Source: Spirochaetaceae bacterium
GTDB taxonomy: Bacteria; Spirochaetota; Spirochaetia; SZUA-6; Bin103
DNA: 45,066 nucleotides
NCBI GenBank assembly: GCA_028818385.1
Contig: JAPPNY010000215.1
Location: 1-45,066, forward strand
Direction of reading: 5' to 3'
Under the pieces are notes generated by a model that saw only the letters and a list, made by a program, of their open reading frames with translations, ran no database searches and was not told the DNA's origin. Position numbers and translations under genes: made by a program. This document shows, piece by piece, positions 24,975 to 33,655 of this stretch. The first letter of the stretch is position 1. Each line of letters begins with the position of its first letter.

Positions 24975-25985
24975 ATGGCGTCAGCCGACCTTGGTGTACG
25001 CGACGCGCGCGGCGAGTGGAAGCCCACGGAGCGCATCGAGTTCCCGCCGCCGTTCCAGTGGCCGCCCAAGCCACTGGCGTTTCTCAAGTGGATGTTCGGG
25101 TTTCCCGGCTACCTGTGGCCGCTGAACGCGTTCTGGTTCGGGACCACGGCGCTTACCTGGTTCGTGCTCACCCCGCCGCTGGAGTCGATGGCCACGTTCC
25201 GGCCGGGCTGGATGGCGTTGATCCTGGCCCGCAACGCCGCGCTGATGTTCGTGTGGTTCGGCCTCTGGCACGTGCGGCTGTACGTCCAGCGGGCCCAGGG
25301 GATGCGCTACAAGTTCAGCAACCGCTGGCTGAGCACCAAGCACCGCGGGTTCACCTTCAATCACCAGACCCGTGACAACGTCTTCTGGAGCATGGTGTCA
25401 GGCGGAGGCGTCTGGTCGGCGTACGAGATCCTGACGCTGTGGGCCTACGCCAACGGGTATCTGCCGTTCGTCGAGCTGCGCACCAACCCCGTCTACTTCG
25501 TCGCCCTGCTGGTCCTGATCCCGCTGATCCGGGACATCCACTTCTACTGGGTACACCGCCTCCTGCACTGGAGACCGATCTACAAGGCCGCGCACTATCT
25601 CCATCACCGCAACATCAACGTCGGGCCGTGGTCCGGGCTGTCCATGCACCCGGTCGAGCACCTGCTCTACTTCACCGGGGTGTTCCTGCACTGGATCCTG
25701 CCGTCGCACCCGCTGCACGCCATCTACCACCTCCAGCACGCCGCGCTCTCGCCCGCGACCGGCCACACCGGGTACGAGAAGGCAGAGCTGGGCGACGAGT
25801 CGCTGGCGCTCAAGCACGGCAGCTACTACCACTACCTCCACCACCGCTACTTCGAGTGCAACTACGCCGGCGACAACGGGATGATGTTCGACCGCCTGTT
25901 CGGCAGCTTCCACGATGGCACCGAGGAGGGCCACGCCAAGATGCGCGCCCGCACTCACGCCCGCATGCGGAAACGGCGGACGTAA
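24975..25985 (+). CDS. Sterol desaturase / fatty acid hydroxylase superfamily membrane protein
   Basis: A 336-residue integral membrane di-iron enzyme. Histidine clusters typical of the family are visible: DIHFYWVHRLLH, AAHYLHHR in the middle third and YYHYLHHRYFE near the C-terminus, with transmembrane segments around residues 40-65, 75-95 and 165-185. The family hydroxylates or desaturates sterols, fatty acids or related lipids with O2. An 'NVGPWSGLSMHPVEH' segment with a further His lies before the last box. It sits directly after a sulfatase, as the other desaturase sits directly before one. Substrate unknown. Confidence 0.9.
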   Translation: MASADLGVRDARGEWKPTERIEFPPPFQWPPKPLAFLKWMFGFPGYLWPLNAFWFGTTALTWFVLTPPLESMATFRPGWMALILARNAALMFVWFGLWHVRLYVQRAQGMRYKFSNRWLSTKHRGFTFNHQTRDNVFWSMVSGGGVWSAYEILTLWAYANGYLPFVELRTNPVYFVALLVLIPLIRDIHFYWVHRLLHWRPIYKAAHYLHHRNINVGPWSGLSMHPVEHLLYFTGVFLHWILPSHPLHAIYHLQHAALSPATGHTGYEKAELGDESLALKHGSYYHYLHHRYFECNYAGDNGMMFDRLFGSFHDGTEEGHAKMRARTHARMRKRRT

Positions 25986-26056
25986 CTCCCTGAAAAGGTC
26001 GAGGACGCTATACGTCCGTGAAAGAGCTCAAGCCGCCGCCAGGTCTCGGCATCTGG

Positions 26057-26326
26057 TCAGCGGAACAAGTCGGAGTGGGTTCCGGTACGTATCAGCGTGA
26101 CGGTGCTTCCGTCGTCATCCCAGATCAGTAGCGAGTCCGGTTCAATGTGACACTCCCAGTACGGTGACAGGTTACCCGAGAGTCGATGGGCGCGGTGTCG
26201 TGGTTCCAGTCGCTCGCCCGACACCAGCTTCTCGATGATGCGATCCATGCGGTCGGTGTCCTTGCCTCGTCTGCGAACCCGCCGATCGTCTTTCCGGAAC
26301 TGCGCCGTGAGGCGCAGTTCACGCAT
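26057..26326 (-). CDS. YafQ/RelE-family toxin (mRNA interferase)
   Basis: An 89-residue toxin of the YafQ type. Hallmarks are a basic N-terminal helix (AQFRKDDRRVRRRGKD), the 'HRLSGNLSPYWECHIEPD' strand pair, and the C-terminal 'LIRTGTHSDLF' with the likely catalytic His. Such toxins cut mRNA on the ribosome. Its ATG overlaps the antitoxin stop by 8 nt, a normal type II arrangement with antitoxin first. The pair looks intact and is the only complete type II module in the window. Confidence 0.92.
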   Translation of the reverse strand: MRELRLTAQFRKDDRRVRRRGKDTDRMDRIIEKLVSGERLEPRHRAHRLSGNLSPYWECHIEPDSLLIWDDDGSTVTLIRTGTHSDLFR

Positions 26327-26585
26327 CCTTCATCAAGTCCGCGCGCATCTGCTCGACACTGGAGTAGGCACTCAGGCCCTCTCCGGAGCGAGCCTGCCGA
26401 ACGGCTGCGAGCGTCTCTTCGTTCGGTATCCTCAACTCGAACGGGAGTCCATTGTGCAAGGCCGTCTGCTTATAGAACAGCGTAATCGCGTCGGTAGGTG
26501 AGAGCCCCAACGTGGTGAACACCTTTTCCGCCTCTTGCTTCAGCTCGGGCTCCACCCGAGCTCGTATCATCGCCGTCTTGGCCAT
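26319..26585 (-). CDS. DinJ/RelB-family antitoxin
   Basis: An 88-residue antitoxin with an N-terminal ribbon-helix-helix DNA-binding part (MAKTAMIRARVEPELKQEAE, then 'LGLSPTDAITLFYKQ') and a C-terminal toxin-wrapping region containing 'PNEETLAAVRQARSGEG'. It should repress its own promoter and neutralise the YafQ-type toxin. GGAGG lies 7 nt before ATG 26585, which selects this start over an in-frame one 17 codons upstream. Confidence 0.93.
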   Translation of the reverse strand: MAKTAMIRARVEPELKQEAEKVFTTLGLSPTDAITLFYKQTALHNGLPFELRIPNEETLAAVRQARSGEGLSAYSSVEQMRADLMKDA

Positions 26586-26652
26586 GGTCGCCTCCGTGTA
26601 TCCAAAATGTACCACAGATGGGGAACATCGCGGCACGACCAGAGTCGCCTCG

Positions 26653-29475
26653 ATGAGGAAGCCGTTGAACCCTTTTTGCGCCGTGGCCTTGGCGCTGGCC
26701 GTGGCTGCCCTGCTGCAGCCGGCGCCGCTCGCGGCCGTCGACTACGAATTCGACCTGACCTACGACCCGGCGGAGTCGGTCGTTGCCGGCACGCAGGTGA
26801 TCTCCTTCAACCGCTCCGAAATGGCCGACTTCGCGGGCGGCAAGGCGGCGGTACTGGCACTGCTCAACAACGCCGGCGCCATCCCCAACCCCCACGCCAA
26901 CCCGTTGATCGAAGACGCCAGCTACCAAGCCGGCTTCGAGGCCGGCTACACGCGCATCACCCGTATCGTCGACGCGCACGGCGCCGAGGTGCCGTTCGAG
27001 GCGCTCCCGCTGGCGGGCCGCCGCCGGTTCACCTATCCCATACCCGGCCTGGCCGTGCGGCTGCGGCTTCCGCCGCGCGACCGCTACCGGCTCACCGTCA
27101 CATTCCGGACTCGCCTGCCTGCCCTGCGCGCCGGAGACCTCACCAGCCTCGACGGCGTGTTCGTGCAGCGCTTCGCCTGGTATCCACGCCTCTATCCCGA
27201 TCCGGACCGTTACACGCTGCCGCCGGTCGACGGCTACCGCGTGCGCATCGTCGTCCCGCCCGGCTACCGGGTGATCTCGCACGACGAGCGCTCCTCGCCC
27301 GCGGAGGACGGCTCCGCCTACGTGATCGAGAGCTCCCTGCCGGTCGCCACCATCCCCCTGACCATCTTTCCCGAGGACCGCTTCCGCCTCGTCGAGACCG
27401 CATCCGCGCACGCGCAGGTGCGCCTGTTCCATCGCCCCGGCCGTGAGCGCCAGGCGCGCAAGCTCGCCCGGTACGCGGCCGAGGCGCTGGACCACTACGC
27501 CAGTACGCTGGGTCCGCTGGACTATCGCCGCATCACGATCGTGGAGGGGGTGCGGCCCGGCGCGTGGGGCATGGCGGCGGACGCTTTCGTGATGCTGGGC
27601 AGCGGCGCGTTCAACGCCGACGTGCCGTTCCCGGAGCTCTGGAACCGCGTGCTGGAGTTCCTGGTCGCGCACGAAGTCGGACACTTCTACTTCGGCATCG
27701 GCACGCCCGTGGACTTCATCAGCGACAACTGGCTCAGCGAATCGCTCACCCAGTACGTGACGCTGGACTACCTGGAGCGGAAGTACGGCGCCGACGACAA
27801 CCTTTTCGCCGACGACGCCGGTGCGGCGGGTGCGATCGCCCGCAGGCTGCTGGGCAACCATAGCTTCCGCGAGCGGCTGGTAGCCCGGTTCCACGCGCTG
27901 CGCAAGGCGGGCTTCGACTTTCCGGTGGCAAGCGACGTGAACGCCCAGAACCAGAACGGGCTGACGGCGGTGATCTACGACAAGGGCGCCCTGGCCGTGC
28001 GCCAGCTCGCCACCGAGATGGGCAAGGACGCCTTCGACGAGGCCCTCGGCGAGTACGCCCGCCGGTACCGCCACCGGCTCGTCGACACCGATCTGTTCCT
28101 CGCCCACCTGGAGGAGCACCAGCCGGGCATGCGGAGCGCCGGCGAGCAGGTGCTCACCACCGACCGCTATCCCGACTACGCCGTGGCCGGAGTGGCATAC
28201 GCGGGGGACGTAACCAGGATCACGATCCGGGACCTCCTCGACAGCGGCCTGACCGCTCCGGTGCAGGTCGTCGTGGAGCGCGTCGGCGAAGGGGACCAAA
28301 CGCTCGACTTCAGGGTGCGCGGCACGCAGGTGCTGGAGGTGGCCGGCCGCGTGCGCAGCGTGGAGATCGACCCGGCGTGGTACACGCTGGACGTCGACCG
28401 CAAGAACAACCAGCACCCTCGCAGGCTGAGCTGGGTGGTGCGGCAGCACGGCCGGCACGAGGCGGACCTAGTCGGCATCGACTTGCGCCTGTTCGAACTG
28501 TCCCCGGACACGCTGCGCCTGGGCGCCGGGCTCGGCTACTGGTCGACCGGGATGGTGTCGTACGGGCTGAGCGCGGGGGCTGCCGCCCGGATCTCGCCGG
28601 GCGATCCCGTCAGGTGGCTTGCCGCGGCGCCGTCGGTGGAGCCGGGGGCTTATGCCGCGGCAGAGCTGTCGCTGCCGCGCAGCGCGCGGGCAGGCGCCCT
28701 TTTCACGTGGTATGGCGCCGAAGACTGGAACGGCTCGCTCGCGTTCCGGCAGCCGCTGCGCACGCCGCTGGAGGTGGGCACCCGCCCCACCTACTACGAC
28801 AGCGGCCTGTCACTGGCGGCCGGGCTGGACGCCGATCAGCGCCCGGCGCTGGAGCCGTGGATCGGGCTGGACTCGGTGCGGCTGCCGGGAGCCGTGCCCC
28901 ACCTCGCATCGGTGCGGCAGCGAATCACGGTGCTGCCGCGCGACGGCACCTGGTCGCTGCAATCGAGCCTGTCGGGGGCCGTGCCGCTACGAATCGTACC
29001 GCGCGTGTACCTGGTGCCGAGCGTGGACCTGGGCGCCGACTGGAGGCTGTTCGGCATCGGCACCGCGCATCCGGAAGGCGTGGCAAGCCGGCTGCGCGCC
29101 GGCGTCGGCAGTGGGGCGGACGGGTTGCCGGCGACCGGGCGCGCGTACGGCGGTCTGGACCTGCTGGTCCCGCTGATCGGCGGGCGCGAGGACAGGATCC
29201 TGGACCTTGTGGTGTTCCGCAGCCTCACGGCCGCGCTCTACGTCGAGGCGGAGAACCGCTTCACCTCGTTCCCGGCGCTCGGCGACGGCCGCGAGTGGAG
29301 CCCCCACGCTGGGATCGAGCTGAGCGCCGGCCTCACCTCGCTGATCGACCTGCCGCTGGCGATCGCCGGCGGTCTGGACGTGCCTCTGCGCACGGCCAGC
29401 GACCCGTCGACTTGGCGTGCGTTCCTGTCGGCGAACCTGCCGCTCCGCCTCTACACCTTGCTCCTTGCCGATTGA
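26653..29475 (+). CDS. Exported M1-like zinc metallopeptidase with beta-rich C-terminal domain
   Basis: A 940-residue exported protein. A signal peptide (MRKPLNPF..., cut near PLAA-VDYEF) is followed by an aminopeptidase-N-like N-terminal beta domain and a catalytic domain with the gluzincin signature H340-E-V-G-H344 and a second zinc ligand E363 in 'NWLSESLTQY', exactly 18 residues after the second His. From about residue 590 to the end the sequence becomes alternating hydrophobic/polar strands rich in Gly and aromatic residues (LGAGLGYWS, LVVFRSLTAALYVEAENRF), resembling an outer-membrane beta-barrel. The last residue is Asp rather than Phe, so a barrel is not proven. The start at ATG 26653 is chosen because it begins the signal peptide; upstream ATGs lie in the antitoxin gene antisense. 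Confidence 0.85.
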   Translation: MRKPLNPFCAVALALAVAALLQPAPLAAVDYEFDLTYDPAESVVAGTQVISFNRSEMADFAGGKAAVLALLNNAGAIPNPHANPLIEDASYQAGFEAGYTRITRIVDAHGAEVPFEALPLAGRRRFTYPIPGLAVRLRLPPRDRYRLTVTFRTRLPALRAGDLTSLDGVFVQRFAWYPRLYPDPDRYTLPPVDGYRVRIVVPPGYRVISHDERSSPAEDGSAYVIESSLPVATIPLTIFPEDRFRLVETASAHAQVRLFHRPGRERQARKLARYAAEALDHYASTLGPLDYRRITIVEGVRPGAWGMAADAFVMLGSGAFNADVPFPELWNRVLEFLVAHEVGHFYFGIGTPVDFISDNWLSESLTQYVTLDYLERKYGADDNLFADDAGAAGAIARRLLGNHSFRERLVARFHALRKAGFDFPVASDVNAQNQNGLTAVIYDKGALAVRQLATEMGKDAFDEALGEYARRYRHRLVDTDLFLAHLEEHQPGMRSAGEQVLTTDRYPDYAVAGVAYAGDVTRITIRDLLDSGLTAPVQVVVERVGEGDQTLDFRVRGTQVLEVAGRVRSVEIDPAWYTLDVDRKNNQHPRRLSWVVRQHGRHEADLVGIDLRLFELSPDTLRLGAGLGYWSTGMVSYGLSAGAAARISPGDPVRWLAAAPSVEPGAYAAAELSLPRSARAGALFTWYGAEDWNGSLAFRQPLRTPLEVGTRPTYYDSGLSLAAGLDADQRPALEPWIGLDSVRLPGAVPHLASVRQRITVLPRDGTWSLQSSLSGAVPLRIVPRVYLVPSVDLGADWRLFGIGTAHPEGVASRLRAGVGSGADGLPATGRAYGGLDLLVPLIGGREDRILDLVVFRSLTAALYVEAENRFTSFPALGDGREWSPHAGIELSAGLTSLIDLPLAIAGGLDVPLRTASDPSTWRAFLSANLPLRLYTLLLAD

Positions 29476-29685
29476 CGAGCGCCGTGTCGACACTGCGCGC
29501 CACCGTCTTCGCGGTCTCGCCGGGCGCGAGGTCAGCGTGCTTGAGGGCTCATGCTCGGCGCGGAGTGCCCCGGTCATGGCCCCGCCGCGGGCTTTGTCGG
29601 CGTGGGCCATTGGCCTATGCTATCGGAGATGGAGTTCGCCGGATCGTCGTGCAGGATCGCCGGCGGGACAATGGCGAGGACCGCT

Positions 29686-29946
29686 ATGAGTACAACGCGC
29701 GTCAGGATTGACCCCGACAATCCGTCCACGCTGCCCGACGGGCGGATCGACCCCGCGAGGGTGGACGCCACCACCGAGGCGGAGATTGCGGCGCAGGAGC
29801 GGGAGGACGAGGCGCGGCGCATCGACGTGCCGCACGAGACGATCCGCAACTGGGAACAGGGGAAACGCTGCCCGACCGGCGCGGCGCGCGCCCTGCTGCG
29901 GATACTCGACAAAGCTCCAGAGACCGCACTCCGCGTCCTGACCTGA
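29686..29946 (+). pseudogene. XRE-type helix-turn-helix antitoxin with internal deletion
   Basis: An 86-residue frame resembling HigA2/NadS-like antitoxins. The N-terminal 'RVRIDPDNPSTLPDGRID' and 'DATTEAEIAAQ' and the C-terminal 'RIDVPHETIRNWEQGKR' and 'GAARALLRILDKAPE' are well preserved. The part that normally lies between them, helices 1-2 of the HTH with an 'LGLSQAEFA'-type motif, is absent: EDEA joins directly to RRIDV. I infer an in-frame deletion of about 25 codons that would destroy DNA binding. GAGGA precedes ATG 29686; ATG 29671 is an alternative. No partner toxin is adjacent. Confidence 0.6.
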
Positions 29947-30060
29947 TCATTGCGCGCCTGTGCGTGGCGTACCAGGAACAGCCGCAGGCTCGGGAAATCG
30001 CTCACTGACCCGCGGCTGGTAGCAGCCCGTCATGTTGCTTGCGACTCGAACTCTCACCGC

Positions 30061-30383
30061 CGGCGGCAGGTCGTGGTCTTCGATCAGATCGCCGCTTCCA
30101 GAATCGCTTCTGGCTGGGTGCCGACCTGGTGGTCGAGGTCGTCAGCCCGGATGATCCTGACCGGGATCTGGTAGAGAAACGCGCCGACTACGCCGAAGCG
30201 GGCATCTCGGAGTATAGGATCGCGGACCCGCGCGACGCGACAATAACCGTGCTCTCGCTCCGTGGAGATACGTACGTCGAGCATGGCTCGTTCGCCCGCG
30301 GCAGCTCGGCTGGGTCGCCGCTCCTCGAAGGATTCTCGGTCGACGTGGCGGCGGTGTTCGACGCGCCTCAGTTGGGCACGTGA
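30061..30383 (+). pseudogene. Uma2-family (DUF820) gene remnant
   Basis: The frame ending at 30383 encodes the C-terminal half of a Uma2-like restriction-endonuclease-fold protein: 'NRFWLGADLVVEVVSPDD', 'DLVEKRADYAEAGISEYRI' and 'ITVLSLRGDTYVE' are recognisable. About 90-100 N-terminal residues are missing. Just upstream a family-like 'RRQVVVF' is in another frame, indicating a frameshift near 30075-30090 as well. I see no intact start, so this is a relic. The role of Uma2 proteins is poorly known. Confidence 0.65.
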
Positions 30384-30521
30384 GCGTCCACCCATCGGCC
30401 ACATGATGGATAGCGCCCCGCCGTCCTCGACATCGAGGCTCTTCGTTGACCACTGACCGCGATGCCGTTCGGCGCCTGCAGCAAAGCATGCCTGTCGGCG
30501 TGATCATCTCGGCGATGAATC

Positions 30522-31745
30522 CTATTCGTGGCGGAGGACGTGGGCGACGCTCATGCGGGCGGTGCGCACCACTGGAACCAGGGCGGCGCCCGCGGTCATC
30601 AGCAGGGTGATGGCGGCCGGGACCACGAAGTAGCGCGGTTCCAGGTCGATGTAGAACGGAACCGCGAGGTTGCTGCCGATCGGGACGAAGGTGATGCCCA
30701 GGGCATTGATGACGGCGCCCCCGGCCAGACCGAGGCCCAGCGCCGCCGCGGTGCCGACCAGGTAGGTCGCCAGCGCCTCGACCAGCAACAGCGACAGCAG
30801 CTCCGCCCGCGTGGTGCCGATCGCACGCAACGACCCCAGCTCCCGCAGCCGCTCCAGGAAGCTCACCGAGATGATCGCGAAGATGGCGACCATCGACAGC
30901 ACCGTCACGACCGCGATCACGAAGGTGAACAGCACGTCGTAGAACGACTTGAGCTGATCGTAGAACTCCTGCACTTGGCGCCAGCTCGACACCGCCAGCG
31001 GCAGGTCGCGGTCTTCGATCACCTCGCTCAGGCGCTCATACACGGTGGCAAGCTGTCGTTCCTGGCGCAGGAACAGCAGGATCCGATGGACGCCGTCGGT
31101 GCCGGTCAAACGCTGCGCGAACGGCAACGGCACGTAGATGAAGTAGGCGTCGGCGAAGCTGCTGCCGGTACGGATGACGCCCTTGACCTGGATCTCCAGC
31201 CGGCGCTCCTGCCCGGAGTCCGTGTAGATCTGCACGGTCGCGCTGCCACCCGGCTCGGCGTCGACCTGCTTGGCCACTCCCTCGCCCAGGATCGTGTGGG
31301 CGTCGTCGCCATACTTCAGATCGGTGCCCGCCATCAGCAGGCGCCGGCTGGCGGACCCGCGATGCAGGCGATCGGTCTCGAGGCCGACGCCGGACACTCC
31401 CTGGCTCTGCGCGCCGGCCTCGAACAGCCCGCCGAACAGCAGCTCCCGGCTGACCGTCCGCACCTCGGGGAAGTCACCGGCGGCAAGGATCTGCTCCATT
31501 CGGGTCAAGACCTCGCCCGGGATGATCGGTTGCGCGGTCAAGCTCGCATGGTCGTAATCGGCGTGATGGATCTGCAGGTCGCCGGCCTGATTGCGGATGC
31601 CGAAGCTGAGAATGCTGTAGAGCCCTTGCAGGTAGGCGTGGCTCAGGAACAGCAACCCGGTCCCCAGCGCGATGATCACTACCGCGGCAAGGGTCCGCCG
31701 CAGGTTGTGGACGACGTTGAGCAGCGCGTGGACGACCAGAAGCAT
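30522..31745 (-). CDS. ABC transporter permease, FtsX/MacB/LolC-like
   Basis: A 407-residue inner-membrane protein with the MacB/FtsX topology: one N-terminal transmembrane helix (about residues 17-40), a large extracytoplasmic domain, then three helices near residues 275-300, 320-345 and 370-395, with the conserved coupling segment 'FLERLRELGSLRAIGTTRAELLSL' between the first two. Such permeases work with a LolD-like ATPase to move lipoproteins, lipids or peptides or to signal through the envelope. It begins 4 nt after the ATPase stop and is the last gene of the operon 34214-30522. Confidence 0.9.
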   Translation of the reverse strand: MLLVVHALLNVVHNLRRTLAAVVIIALGTGLLFLSHAYLQGLYSILSFGIRNQAGDLQIHHADYDHASLTAQPIIPGEVLTRMEQILAAGDFPEVRTVSRELLFGGLFEAGAQSQGVSGVGLETDRLHRGSASRRLLMAGTDLKYGDDAHTILGEGVAKQVDAEPGGSATVQIYTDSGQERRLEIQVKGVIRTGSSFADAYFIYVPLPFAQRLTGTDGVHRILLFLRQERQLATVYERLSEVIEDRDLPLAVSSWRQVQEFYDQLKSFYDVLFTFVIAVVTVLSMVAIFAIISVSFLERLRELGSLRAIGTTRAELLSLLLVEALATYLVGTAAALGLGLAGGAVINALGITFVPIGSNLAVPFYIDLEPRYFVVPAAITLLMTAGAALVPVVRTARMSVAHVLRHE

Positions 31746-31749
31746 GCGG

Positions 31750-32448
31750 CTACGCGCCCTGCTCTCGCAGCGTTCCGTCGCGCAACTGGAACAGCCGGTC
31801 GGACGGTTCCACTAGCGAGCTGTCGTGCGTGACCATCACGAAGGTGCGCCCGCCGCTCTGTTGCTCCCGCAGCAGCGTGTAGATCCGCCGCGACGACCGC
31901 GAGTCGAGGCTGCCGGTGATCTCGTCTCCCAGCACCACCTCCGGCTCCGCCACCAGCGCGCGGGCAATGGCGACGCGCTGCCGTTGCCCCACGGACACGG
32001 CGCTGACCCGCCGCGCGAGCAGGTGCCCGATTTCCAGACGATCGGCAATCTGCTGCACGCGGCGGCGGCGCTGGGCCCGCGGGAGTCGCGCAAGCAGCAG
32101 GGGATACTCGATGTTGCGGTAGCAGCTCATGAGCGAAACGAGCTCGAAGCTCTGGAACACCACGGCGATGGAGCGCCGGCGCAGGTGGGTGCGACGCGCG
32201 TCCGAATATCTGTTCAAGGGCCGGCCGCGGTAGAGGATTTCGCCCTCGTCGACGGTGTCGATTCCTGACAGCACGTTGAGCAGCGTGCTCTTGCCGCTCC
32301 CGGATGGACCGAGGATGACGGCGAAGTCGCCCTCTCCGATGCTCAGGTCCACCTCTCGCAGGGCCACGACCTCCCCGGCCTTGCTGCGGTAACTCCTGGT
32401 GGCCCGCCGGGCCTGCAGGATGGGCGGCGCCCCCGTGTCACTCCGCAC
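31750..32448 (-). CDS. ABC transporter ATPase, LolD/MacB-like
   Basis: A 232-residue ATPase. Walker A is GPSGSGKST (residues 47-55), Q-loop Q99, Walker B VVLGDE (171-176), H-loop H208. The signature is VSVGQ (151-155) rather than LSGGQ, and the segment after Walker B is ITGSLD where PTGSLD or PTGNLD is usual. These changes are mild but unusual for a LolD-type ATPase. The GTG start at 32448 overlaps the TPR-protein gene by 11 nt. Partner is the permease at 30522-31745. Confidence 0.92.
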   Translation of the reverse strand: MRSDTGAPPILQARRATRSYRSKAGEVVALREVDLSIGEGDFAVILGPSGSGKSTLLNVLSGIDTVDEGEILYRGRPLNRYSDARRTHLRRRSIAVVFQSFELVSLMSCYRNIEYPLLLARLPRAQRRRRVQQIADRLEIGHLLARRVSAVSVGQRQRVAIARALVAEPEVVLGDEITGSLDSRSSRRIYTLLREQQSGGRTFVMVTHDSSLVEPSDRLFQLRDGTLREQGA

Positions 32449-33256
32449 GGTTCTGCAGCCGCTGCATGTACACGACGGGGTCGGAGCCGTCCGCCAGGGC
32501 TCGAGCCGTTGCCTGGGCTTGCGGAAAGCCCGGGGCGAGCTCCAGTACCTCCTCGATCACCTCCACGGCACGGGCGGAATCGCCAAGCTGATCATAGGTC
32601 ACGCTGAGCCACGTGCCCGCCACCGCACGCAGCGGCAGCGCACCGCTGGCGAACGCCCGGCGGAAGTGCTCGACGGCCAGCTTGCGGTCACCGCCGAATG
32701 CCTCGGGGGCGTTCGCGAACGTGAAGGCCAGATTGAGATGCGCCAACTGGTTGTCCGGATCCAGGTCCAGGGCCGTGGTCGTGGCACGCTTGGCGGCGCG
32801 GGCATGCAGCAACGCACTCGCCGGGCTGGCGGCGATCATCCGTCCCAGGATGGCGCCGTGCAGCGCGTGCCCGTCGGCGAACGCGACCTTCGCATCCGCA
32901 AAGATGCGGATCTGACCGAGCGCGCGGTCCAGGTAGCCGCTACTCTCGGCAGCCGTGTCTGCCAGTTGGTTGTAGGCGTCGTACTCGATCCTGGCGCGCA
33001 GATAGTGATAGGCCGCCGGATCGTCCCGCAACGTTTCGCTGCGGTCGAGCCACCGCCGCGTGCGCTCGATCACGGCTTCCGGGTCGGGAGCACGCTCCAT
33101 GTTCATGAACCCCTCATGGTTGACCCGCTCGTATTCGCTGAGCATCCGCGCCGCGGCCGCCGAGAGATCGTAGTCCTGGAGCTCGCCTCCGCCGCCCGCG
33201 ACAGCCACGGTCGCGGACGCCAGCAGCCAGCCGAGTACGTTCACGCCAATTCTCAT
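32438..33256 (-). CDS. Exported TPR-like protein in ABC operon
   Basis: A 272-residue protein with a signal peptide (MRIGVNVLGWLLASATVAVAGG) and helical TPR-like repeats, clearest at residues 165-190 (AKRATTTALDLDPDNQLAHLNLAFTF split over two helices) and 235-255 (DSARAVEVIEEVLELAPG). It is probably periplasmic and may present cargo to the MacB-like transporter; this is inference from the operon. AGGAGG lies 7 nt before ATG 33256. It overlaps the ATPase start by 11 nt. Confidence 0.83.
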   Translation of the reverse strand: MRIGVNVLGWLLASATVAVAGGGGELQDYDLSAAAARMLSEYERVNHEGFMNMERAPDPEAVIERTRRWLDRSETLRDDPAAYHYLRARIEYDAYNQLADTAAESSGYLDRALGQIRIFADAKVAFADGHALHGAILGRMIAASPASALLHARAAKRATTTALDLDPDNQLAHLNLAFTFANAPEAFGGDRKLAVEHFRRAFASGALPLRAVAGTWLSVTYDQLGDSARAVEVIEEVLELAPGFPQAQATARALADGSDPVVYMQRLQNRAE

Positions 33257-33307
33257 CCTGTTGCCTCCTGTCTGCCCTGCCGCTATTCGCACGTACCGCG
33301 TTCGCGA

Positions 33308-33655
33308 TCACCGGTTCTGGGCGCGCCCGAGCAGACGCATCAGGTTCGCGGTGTGCTGCTCCAGCCGGGTCCGACCGTCGGCGGTAAGCTGGTACCAGGT
33401 CACCGGCCGCCGGCCGCGGTAGGTCTTTTCGATCGCCAGGTATCCGCCGTCCTCCAGCTTGCGAAGGTGCGTGCCCAGGCTCCCATCCGTCTCTTCCAGC
33501 ACCTGCTTGAGTCGACTGAACGACATCGCGTCGTACTTAGACAGCAGCACGCAGATCGCCAGCCGGACCCGATGGTCGAGCAGACCGTTCAGCGACTGCA
33601 GCTCGTCGAGGCTTCCGATCTCCGGATCGGTGGGATCAGGACTGGTGGCCGGCAT
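33308..33655 (-). CDS. Winged-helix transcriptional regulator (HTH_34/ArsR-like)
   Basis: A 115-residue DNA-binding protein. The helix-turn-helix covers about residues 27-75 (LLDHRVRLAICVLL, FSRLKQVLEETDGSLGTHLRKLEDGGYL) and is followed by a wing 'IEKTYRGRRPVTWYQLTADG', typical of the small regulators often paired with a membrane protein and an ABC exporter. It overlaps the upstream membrane-protein gene by 20 nt and likely autoregulates the operon through the dyad inside the promoter at 34256-34284. That site assignment is inference. Confidence 0.9.
   Translation of the reverse strand: MPATSPDPTDPEIGSLDELQSLNGLLDHRVRLAICVLLSKYDAMSFSRLKQVLEETDGSLGTHLRKLEDGGYLAIEKTYRGRRPVTWYQLTADGRTRLEQHTANLMRLLGRAQNR

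Noticed and set aside
26003..26017. GGACG-CTATA-CGTCC hairpin as a terminator after the sterol-desaturase gene
   Set aside because: Only a 5-bp stem and no T-run on either strand.
26512..26652. Longer N-terminus for the M1-like peptidase
   Set aside because: It would lie antisense in the antitoxin gene and bury the clear signal peptide that begins at 26653.
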